The notes under the pieces were generated by a model. The model did not search any database. It was given only the letters and a program-made list of their open reading frames with translations, and had not been told where the DNA came from. The translations under genes and the position numbers were made by a program. This document shows positions 1 through 4,837 of a stretch of 5,317 nucleotides of DNA, one piece after another (the first letter of the stretch is position 1; every line of letters begins with the position of its first letter). Source of the stretch: Acidimicrobiaceae bacterium (GTDB lineage: Bacteria > Actinomycetota > Acidimicrobiia > Acidimicrobiales > UBA8190); contig PKWD01000270.1 in the NCBI GenBank assembly GCA_003131945.1, forward strand, positions 1 through 5,317, read 5' to 3'.

Positions 1-615
1 CTGTCGGTGGAGAACCTGTTGCGGGGCATCGAAGACTCGAAGTCCCGTCCTCTCAGCCGCGTCCTCGTCGGTCTCGGCATCCGTCATCTCGGACAGGCCG
101 GTTCCCGAGCCTTGGCCCGCACCTACGGCAGCCTCGATGCCATCAGTGCCGCATCGGTGGAGCAGCTCGCCGCCGTCGACGGCATCGGACAGGTCATCGC
201 CGAGAGCGTCGTCGAGTTCCTCGGATCGGCGACCAACGGCGCCGTCCTCGACAAGCTGAGAGGCGGCGGCCTTGTTCTCACCGAGCCCGGTGGAGGCCTG
301 GCGCCGACGACGGGCGGTTCGACCGGCGCCGGTCCCGCTACGGGCGGCGGTGACGGGCCGGACCAGACGTTGGCGGGGAAGTCGGTGGTGGTGACCGGGA
401 CCCTCGACAGCCACACCCGTGAAGAGGCCGAGGAGGCCATCCTCGGACGCGGTGGCAAGTCGCCGGGCAGTGTTTCGAAGAAGACCTGGGCCGTGGTGGT
501 GGGGGTCGAACCCGGTGCGGCCAAGCTCCGCAGGGCCGAGGAACTCGGGATCCCGATCGTCGACGGTGCCAGATTCGACGAGCTCCTCGCCACCGGCGAG
601 ATCCCGGCATCCTGA
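1..615 (+). CDS. ligA: NAD-dependent DNA ligase LigA, C-terminal part (5' end outside window)
   Basis: LigA seals nicks in duplex DNA using NAD+ during replication and repair. Only the last 204 residues are visible, and the reading frame is open from base 1, so the adenylation and OB domains lie upstream. Visible residues 1-90 match the helix-hairpin-helix region: a stretch typical of LigA (ENLLRGIEDSKSRPLSRVL), then GLGIRHLG, then a hairpin around VDGIG. Residues about 96-122 are a low-complexity Gly/Pro/Thr linker. Residues about 124-200 are the BRCT domain, with VVVTGTL, TREEAEEAI, GGKSPGSVSKKT and the AEELGIPIVD segment normally found at the end of LigA. The stop is TGA at 613-615. The linker is longer and more Gly-rich than I expect for the family. 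The next gene starts 121 bases downstream. The family assignment is secure because several LigA-specific motifs occur in the right order. Confidence 0.95.
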   Translation: MSVENLLRGIEDSKSRPLSRVLVGLGIRHLGQAGSRALARTYGSLDAISAASVEQLAAVDGIGQVIAESVVEFLGSATNGAVLDKLRGGGLVLTEPGGGLAPTTGGSTGAGPATGGGDGPDQTLAGKSVVVTGTLDSHTREEAEEAILGRGGKSPGSVSKKTWAVVVGVEPGAAKLRRAEELGIPIVDGARFDELLATGEIPAS

Positions 616-736
616 GCCGGCGGCCCCGAACGACGCCTCTGACCTGGACCGAGTGCTCAGAGAGCGCAACCGTCATCACCATGCGTGGCCGTCCACCGAC
701 CTGCTCTCCAGCGTCTGTAGCCTGGTCGCCGGACCC
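616..736. other. non-coding gap between ligA and the kinase gene
   Basis: This 121-base stretch holds no supported gene. The kinase reading frame is open through it, but the residues it would encode do not resemble a kinase N-terminus. I see no strong stem followed by a T-run, so no intrinsic terminator for ligA. A TAGCCT hexamer at 718-723 fits the loose actinobacterial TANNNT -10 pattern and would place a start of transcription about seven bases before the kinase ATG. No good -35 element accompanies it. There is no purine-rich Shine-Dalgarno sequence before 737, which would suit a nearly leaderless mRNA. The promoter reading is weak. Confidence 0.4.
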
Positions 737-2662
737 ATGTCGACTACCACCGACTCCATCGGGCGGGTCCTCGCGCGCCGCTACCGGATCGAATCCGCCC
801 TCGGCAGCGGGACCTCCGCGACCGTGTACGCAGCCTGGGACGTCGTCCTGCAACGCCGGGTGGCCATCAAGGTGCTGCACCCCGGCCTGGCCGGCGACGG
901 CAGCTTCCTCCGTCGTTTCCGCTACGAGGCCCAGTCAGCGGCGGCGCTGACTGATCCGCACATCCTTTCCGTCTACGACTGGGGTGAGGACGCGAGGGGA
1001 CCCTTCCTCGTGCTCGAGTACCTCGGTGGAGGGTCCTTGCGGGATCTCCTCGACAATGGCCGGCGCGCGTCGGTGGCGCAGGCGGCGGCCATGGGGGTGC
1101 AGGCGGCCGAGGGCCTCGCCTACGCCCATGGCCGCGGTTTCGTCCATCGCGACATCAAGCCCGCCAATCTCGTGTTCGACGAGGACGGCCGCTTGCGCAT
1201 CGCCGACTTCGGACTGGCCCGCGCTCTGGCCGAGGCGGCCATGACCGAACCGGCCGGTGCCACCGTGGGCACCGCCCGCTATGCGGCACCGGAACAGGCC
1301 CTCGGCCGCCCGGTCGACGGCCGCGCCGATGTCTACTCACTGGCCCTCGTCCTCTATGAAGCGGTCACCGGCGTCGTGCCCTTTGCCGCCGACACCACGG
1401 CGGCCACCCTCATGGCCCGCGTGGGGGCGACCCTTCCCGGCCACGACGGGCTCGGACCCCTGGCCGCCGTCCTCGACGCGGCGGCGGCCCCGGACATCGC
1501 CGAACGCCTCGACGCCGCCGATCTGGCCCGGCGCCTGACCGAGCTCGGGACGAAGCTGCCGGCACCCGATCCCCTTCCCTTGGCCGGTGCCGGCGGGCGC
1601 GGTGTGGCCCAACCCGGGGCCCGCCAAGCCGTCGACCGCACCGAGCACGGCATGGGCCCCCTCATGCCTGTGGGCGACGACCCCGAGACCGAGCGTGCCG
1701 ACCCCTTCGACGCCATGGCCATGGCCACGGCCGTGGGAGTGGCCACCGCCGATGAGGCGGGTCACGCGAAGGCCAAGCGCGAGCGTCGCCGTTGGCCCTG
1801 GATCGTCTCCATCGTCGTTCTCGTGCTCGCCCTGGCCGCCGCCGGCGGCGCCTACGCCGCCTCCCGGACGAAGTTCTTCACACCGAGCCACCCCCTGCCC
1901 GTCCTCAGCGGTAAGACCCCGACGCAAGCCACGGCTGCTCTGCGTTCGGACAAGTTCCACCTGCGCGTGCTGCGGGAGGGTTCCTCGGCCACGGTGGCGA
2001 GCGGGCACATCCTCAGCCAGGCCCCGGCGGCCGGAAAGGTTCTGAAAGAAGGGAGCACGGTGTCGGTGATCGTGTCCTCGGGACCGCCGTCGGTGCCCGT
2101 CCCCGCGCTGGCCACCGTCACCGGCGACTGCCCGGCCGTGAAGGCCGCCCTCACCGCCGCCCACCTGACCACCGTGTGCAGCGACACCAACTCGACGACG
2201 GTGAAGTCGGGCACCGTCATCTCCTGGACACCAACCGGCCACGCCACCGAGTTCTCCACGGTCACCGTCGTCGTCTCCTCCGGCCCGCCCACCGAGAACA
2301 TCCCGTCGCTCACCGGCTCAACCTGCCAGGGGGCCACCACCGCCCTGCAGGCCGTGGGCCTGAAGCCCCAGTGCACGAACCAATACAGCAGCACGGTGAC
2401 GAGCGGGGAAGTCATCTCCTGGACCCCCACCGGCACCGCCCTCGAAGGCGCCACCGTCGCCGTCCTCATCTCCGAGGGGCCGATGCCGGTCATCGTCCCC
2501 CCGGTCGACGGTGACACCGTGTCGCAGGCCAGTGCCGCACTGGAGAACGTCGGCCTGGTGCCGGCCGCCGACGGCCCGCTCGTGGGCCACGTCTTCGACA
2601 GCAGTCCCGAAGCGGGAACGTCGGTCTCCCCGGGGGCGACGGTCACCTTGTACATCAAGTAG
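737..2662 (+). CDS. pknB: PknB-like transmembrane Ser/Thr protein kinase with four PASTA repeats
   Basis: This is a eukaryotic-type kinase that phosphorylates proteins on Ser/Thr in response to cell-wall signals; PASTA repeats in this family bind peptidoglycan or lipid II fragments. Of 641 residues, the kinase domain covers about 16-272: Gly-rich loop GSGTSATV 23-30, VAIK with Lys45, helix-C Glu64, HRDIKPAN 137-144 with catalytic Asp139, DFG 157-159, APE 184-186 and DVYS 198-201. An Ala/Pro-rich juxtamembrane linker follows, then a basic stretch (KAKRERRR 345-352), one membrane segment at about 354-375, and PASTA units at about 386-450, 452-517, 518-582 and 585-641. The only cysteines are 465/481 and 530/546. 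ATG 737 was chosen because the kinase fold begins 16 residues later; GTG 653 is in frame but adds unconserved residues. The surroundings are not the classical pknA/pknB-pbpA-rodA-pstP cluster, so this could be a paralogue and the symbol denotes family. Confidence 0.93.
   Translation: MSTTTDSIGRVLARRYRIESALGSGTSATVYAAWDVVLQRRVAIKVLHPGLAGDGSFLRRFRYEAQSAAALTDPHILSVYDWGEDARGPFLVLEYLGGGSLRDLLDNGRRASVAQAAAMGVQAAEGLAYAHGRGFVHRDIKPANLVFDEDGRLRIADFGLARALAEAAMTEPAGATVGTARYAAPEQALGRPVDGRADVYSLALVLYEAVTGVVPFAADTTAATLMARVGATLPGHDGLGPLAAVLDAAAAPDIAERLDAADLARRLTELGTKLPAPDPLPLAGAGGRGVAQPGARQAVDRTEHGMGPLMPVGDDPETERADPFDAMAMATAVGVATADEAGHAKAKRERRRWPWIVSIVVLVLALAAAGGAYAASRTKFFTPSHPLPVLSGKTPTQATAALRSDKFHLRVLREGSSATVASGHILSQAPAAGKVLKEGSTVSVIVSSGPPSVPVPALATVTGDCPAVKAALTAAHLTTVCSDTNSTTVKSGTVISWTPTGHATEFSTVTVVVSSGPPTENIPSLTGSTCQGATTALQAVGLKPQCTNQYSSTVTSGEVISWTPTGTALEGATVAVLISEGPMPVIVPPVDGDTVSQASAALENVGLVPAADGPLVGHVFDSSPEAGTSVSPGATVTLYIK
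1796..1861 (+). other. single transmembrane segment of the PASTA kinase
   Basis: Kinase residues about 354-375 are an uninterrupted hydrophobic run (IVSIVVLVLALAAAGGAYAA). The cluster KAKRERRR lies just before it, which by the positive-inside rule puts the kinase domain in the cytoplasm and the PASTA repeats outside. Confidence 0.9.
2090..2479 (+). repeat. tandem PASTA units 2 and 3 with a 195-base period
   Basis: Two adjacent PASTA units in the kinase gene repeat with an exact period of 65 codons. Both contain a CX15C pair (C465/C481 and C530/C546) and the identical octapeptide VISWTPTG (494-501 and 559-566). At DNA level the 14-base run GTCATCTCCTGGAC occurs at 2216 and again at 2411. Units 1 and 4 are more diverged and have no cysteine. 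The simplest reading is an internal duplication of one Cys-containing unit. Confidence 0.85.
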
Positions 2663-2666
2663 TCGA

Positions 2667-2987
2667 ATGACGCCTTCCGGATCGGTGTGCGAACTGTGCG
2701 AAGCGGCCCGCCTCACCGCCTGGTACCACGAGGACGACGTCTGCTGGATCGCCGACTGCGAGATCTGCAACGTCCCCATGGTGGTCTGGCGTCACCACGG
2801 GACCGAACCACCCGAGGCCGATCTCGAGCACATGCGCACCGAGCTCGGTCGCGTGGCCGACGAGGTCCTCGGGGCCGGGGGATGGTCGTACGACGGGGTC
2901 ATGCGTCAGATCCCCGACCACTTCCACTGCCATGCCCGTGACCCGAACTGGTGGGCCAGGCGCTTCGGGACGCCCCGTCGGCCGTGA
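2667..2987 (+). CDS. small CxxC/CxxC protein with a HIT-like HxHxHxx motif
   Basis: This 106-residue cytoplasmic protein is not one I can name with certainty. It has two CxxC knuckles, CELC at 8-11 and CEIC at 31-34, and near the C-terminus HFHCHAR at 85-91, which fits the His-x-His-x-His-x-x signature of the histidine triad superfamily. In that superfamily the central His attacks a nucleotide phosphate, and many bacterial members carry an N-terminal CxxC that helps bind zinc. The stretch VPMVVWRHHG (36-45) could correspond to the strand and loop after which HIT proteins bind the nucleotide. There is no signal peptide or membrane segment. The family assignment is inference from motif spacing; a plain zinc-binding protein is the alternative. 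ATG 2667 begins four bases after the kinase stop with no evident Shine-Dalgarno sequence, suggesting translational coupling. Trp is frequent (5 of 106). Confidence 0.8.
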   Translation: MTPSGSVCELCEAARLTAWYHEDDVCWIADCEICNVPMVVWRHHGTEPPEADLEHMRTELGRVADEVLGAGGWSYDGVMRQIPDHFHCHARDPNWWARRFGTPRRP

Positions 2988-3010
2988 CCCTACGACCGTG
3001 ACCCTGCGAC
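2983..3010. repeat. 14-base imperfect tandem duplication over a stop codon
   Basis: CGTGACCCTACGAC at 2983-2996 is followed immediately by CGTGACCCTGCGAC at 2997-3010, a single A/G difference in 14 bases. The first copy contains the TGA that ends the HIT-like gene. Together the copies make up most of the 30-base gap before the phosphoribosyltransferase gene. Confidence 0.9.
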
Positions 3011-3017
3011 TGCGTCG

Positions 3018-3680
3018 GTGACGGTGCGGACGGTTCAGTTCGCCGACCGCCTCGATGCCGGTCGCCGTCTGGCCGAGCTCCTCGAGCCGCTGCGCCCGCA
3101 GCGTCCCGTCGTGGTGGGGATGGCCCGGGGCGGGGTGCCCGTGGCCCACGAGGTGGCCCGGATCCTGGGCGCCATCCTCGACGTCGTCGTCGTACGCAAG
3201 CTCGGTCATCCCCATCAGCCCGAGCTCGGCCTCGGTGCCCTTGGTGAGGAGGGCGTGCGGGTGGTGAACGAGCCGCTGGTGGCGAAACTGGCGGTCCCCC
3301 CCGACGTGATCGAGGAGGTCGCCCGGCGCGAGGGTGCCGAGCTCGAACGCCGACGACATGCCTATCGCGGCGACCGTCCTGCGGTGGACGTGACCGGCCG
3401 ACCCGTCGTGGTGGTCGACGACGGACTGGCGACGGGGTTCACGGCCCGGGCCGCCGTCGAGGTCGTGCGCCGCCGCCATGCCGCAGGCGTCATCCTGGCC
3501 GTGCCCGTCGGCTCGCCCGGGGCGGTGGCATCACTCGAGAGAGTGGCCGACGAGGTCGTCTGCCTGGAGACCGCCGGAGGGTTCTCCGGCATCAGTGAGT
3601 GGTACCGGGACTTCGATCAGGTGAGCGACGACGAGGTGGCCCGCCTGCTGGCCGATCCGGTGACGCGGGTGAACCGGTGA
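3018..3680 (+). CDS. phosphoribosyltransferase-domain protein (COG1926 type)
   Basis: This 220-residue cytoplasmic protein has a type I phosphoribosyltransferase fold, which binds PRPP and usually transfers ribose-5-phosphate to or from a base. The PRPP loop is VDDGLATG at 133-140, preceded by the hydrophobic strand PVVVV. Family-typical features are FADRLDAGRRLAELL near the N-terminus, MARGGVPVAHEVA 35-47, LDVVVVRKLGHPHQPELGLGA 54-74 and the C-terminal WYRDFDQVSDDEVARLL. Length and motif order match the predicted phosphoribosyltransferases of COG1926, whose substrate is not established to my knowledge. The loop reads ATGFTARAA where I would expect ATGATMRAA. GTG 3018 is the first possible start after the in-frame TGA at 2985; GTG 3024 is an alternative. 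No clear Shine-Dalgarno sequence is visible. The gene lies 30 bases after the HIT-like gene and four before the methyltransferase, consistent with co-transcription. Confidence 0.9.
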   Translation: MTVRTVQFADRLDAGRRLAELLEPLRPQRPVVVGMARGGVPVAHEVARILGAILDVVVVRKLGHPHQPELGLGALGEEGVRVVNEPLVAKLAVPPDVIEEVARREGAELERRRHAYRGDRPAVDVTGRPVVVVDDGLATGFTARAAVEVVRRRHAAGVILAVPVGSPGAVASLERVADEVVCLETAGGFSGISEWYRDFDQVSDDEVARLLADPVTRVNR

Positions 3681-3685
3681 CGCGG
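3654..3685. repeat. 15-base near-tandem repeat across the phosphoribosyltransferase stop and methyltransferase start
   Basis: GATCCGGTGACGCGG at 3654-3668 recurs as GAACCGGTGACGCGG at 3671-3685, with 14 of 15 bases identical and two bases between them (period 17). The second copy contains the phosphoribosyltransferase stop TGA at 3678-3680 and ends on the first base of the methyltransferase GTG start. Confidence 0.9.
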
Positions 3686-4755
3686 TGATCAAGTACATCG
3701 GGTCCAAGCGCCGGCTTGTCCCCGTTCTGGGCCAGCTGCTCGAGCGGGCCCGGGCCCGCACCGCCCTTGACCTCTTCACCGGGACGACCCGGGTGGCCCA
3801 GGTCTTCAAAGAGGTCGGGGCCGAGGTCACCGCCGTCGACACCACCCGCTATGCCCACGTGCTGGCGGGCTGCTATGTGGCCACCGACGCCGACACCGTC
3901 GATGCCGACGCTCTCGAGAAGGCGATCGGTTATCTGAACGCCATCCCCGGTCGGCCGGGATATGTCACCGAGACCTTCTGCCTGCAGTCCCGCTTCTTCC
4001 AACCCCACAATGGCGAGCGCATCGACGCCGTGCGCGACGCCATCGACGCCGACTTCCGGGGCACCGCCCTCGAACCGGTGCTGGTCACCAGTCTGCTGGA
4101 GGCGGCCGACAGGGTGGATTCCACCACCGGCGTGCAGATGGCCTATGTGAAGCAGTGGGCTTCCCGGTCGTTCCGACCGCTCGAGCTGCGCGTGCCGGCG
4201 CTGCTGGCCGGGCCCGGGCACGCCGTGCGCGGTGACGCCTGCGCCGTGGTGGCCGGCCTCGGGGAGTTCGACCTCGCCTATCTGGACCCGCCCTACAACC
4301 AGCACCGCTACGAGGCGAATTACCACATCTGGGAAACGCTGGTGGCCTGGGACGCCCCCTCGCATTACGGGGTGGCCTGTAAGCGCATGGAGATCCGCGA
4401 CGGTCCCCGCAGTGCCTTCAATTCGCGCCGGACCATGATCGACGCGCTGGCCCAGGTGGTGGGCGACGTCCAGGCCGCCGTCGTCGTGCTCTCCTACAAC
4501 GACGAGTCATGGATCGGTCTCGACGCCCTGATCGAGATGTGCCGGGTGCGCGGTCACGTGGAGGTCCTCGGCTTCCCCTCGAACCGGTACGTCGGTGCCC
4601 GCATCGGTATCCACAATCCGGCCGGGGAGCGGGTGGGGACCGTCGGTCGGCTGCGCAACCTCGAGTACATCGTGGTGGCCGGGGCCCGGCCCCAGGTACG
4701 CCGGATCGTGGCCCCCTGGCGGGGTCTCACGGTGTCAGCCCAAGAAGCAAGTTGA
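3685..4755 (+). CDS. D12-class (Dam-like) DNA N6-adenine methyltransferase
   Basis: It transfers a methyl group from AdoMet to adenine N6 in a DNA target that cannot be read from the sequence. Of 356 residues, the N-terminus KYIGSKRR (3-10) corresponds to the GSK segment opening Dam/D12 enzymes. Motif I is LDLFTGTTRVA (28-38), followed by VTAVD (48-52), the end of the next strand, where an acidic residue binds AdoMet. Motif IV is DPPY at 201-204 in LAYLDPPYNQHRY. The order motif I, long central region, DPPY is that of alpha-group amino-methyltransferases with the recognition region between. LSYNDESWI (269-277) follows. The usual FxGxG of motif I reads F-T-G-T-T. GTG 3685 is the only plausible start because an in-frame TGA lies at 3670-3672, and it gives the conserved N-terminus. 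It sits four bases after the phosphoribosyltransferase stop. No restriction enzyme gene is nearby, so it looks like an orphan methyltransferase, within what the window shows. Confidence 0.9.
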   Translation: MIKYIGSKRRLVPVLGQLLERARARTALDLFTGTTRVAQVFKEVGAEVTAVDTTRYAHVLAGCYVATDADTVDADALEKAIGYLNAIPGRPGYVTETFCLQSRFFQPHNGERIDAVRDAIDADFRGTALEPVLVTSLLEAADRVDSTTGVQMAYVKQWASRSFRPLELRVPALLAGPGHAVRGDACAVVAGLGEFDLAYLDPPYNQHRYEANYHIWETLVAWDAPSHYGVACKRMEIRDGPRSAFNSRRTMIDALAQVVGDVQAAVVVLSYNDESWIGLDALIEMCRVRGHVEVLGFPSNRYVGARIGIHNPAGERVGTVGRLRNLEYIVVAGARPQVRRIVAPWRGLTVSAQEAS

Positions 4756-4778
4756 CCCCCTCCGATTGCCCTGTCAAC
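4751..4778. promoter_or_regulatory. inverted repeat GTTGAC-N16-GTCAAC, possible operator
   Basis: GTTGAC at 4751-4756 and GTCAAC at 4773-4778 are perfect 6-base inverted arms separated by 16 bases. The left arm overlaps the methyltransferase stop codon, and the right arm lies 59 bases before the dehydrogenase ATG. The position would suit an operator or part of a promoter; TTGACC at 4752 is -35-like, but no good -10 follows at 16-18 bases. Chance occurrence of such short arms is quite possible. Confidence 0.25.
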
Positions 4779-4825
4779 GTGGGCGACGCCCGGGCGCACT
4801 TCCGGACGGGCGGGCACTGCCAGCA

Positions 4826-4834
4826 GGGGGAGGA
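4826..4834 (+). promoter_or_regulatory. Shine-Dalgarno sequence of the dehydrogenase gene
   Basis: GGGGGAGGA, containing a full GGAGG core at 4829-4833, lies four bases before ATG 4838 and fixes that start. It is the only strong ribosome binding site in the window; the starts at 737, 2667, 3018 and 3685 have none that is clear. Confidence 0.85.
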
Positions 4835-4837
4835 CAC

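Noticed and set aside
419..736. 106-codon upstream extension of the kinase reading frame, overlapping ligA
   Set aside because: It overlaps the conserved LigA BRCT domain in another frame, encodes Arg/Pro/Ser-rich sequence, and precedes a kinase domain that begins normally after ATG 737.
1711..1745. GCCATGGCCATGGCC run in the kinase juxtamembrane region as a regulatory repeat
   Set aside because: It simply encodes a short Ala/Met stretch (AMAMATAV) in frame and has no further copies or spacing pattern.
1337..2242. 301-codon open frame on the minus strand inside the kinase gene
   Set aside because: It lies wholly opposite a well-supported gene, its product is a Gly/His/Arg-rich string without recognisable domains, and long antisense frames are expected in GC-rich coding DNA.
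2655..3479. 274-codon minus-strand open frame opposite the HIT-like and phosphoribosyltransferase genes
   Set aside because: It spans two genes with clear motifs, has no recognisable domain, and has shadow-frame composition rich in His, Gly and Arg.
3592..4365. 257-codon minus-strand open frame opposite the methyltransferase gene
   Set aside because: It is the complement of conserved methyltransferase motifs and its product shows only low-complexity Gly/His/Val-rich sequence.
4781..4791. GGGC-GAC-GCCC hairpin as a terminator after the methyltransferase gene
   Set aside because: The stem is only four base pairs and no T-run follows, so it is not a credible intrinsic terminator.
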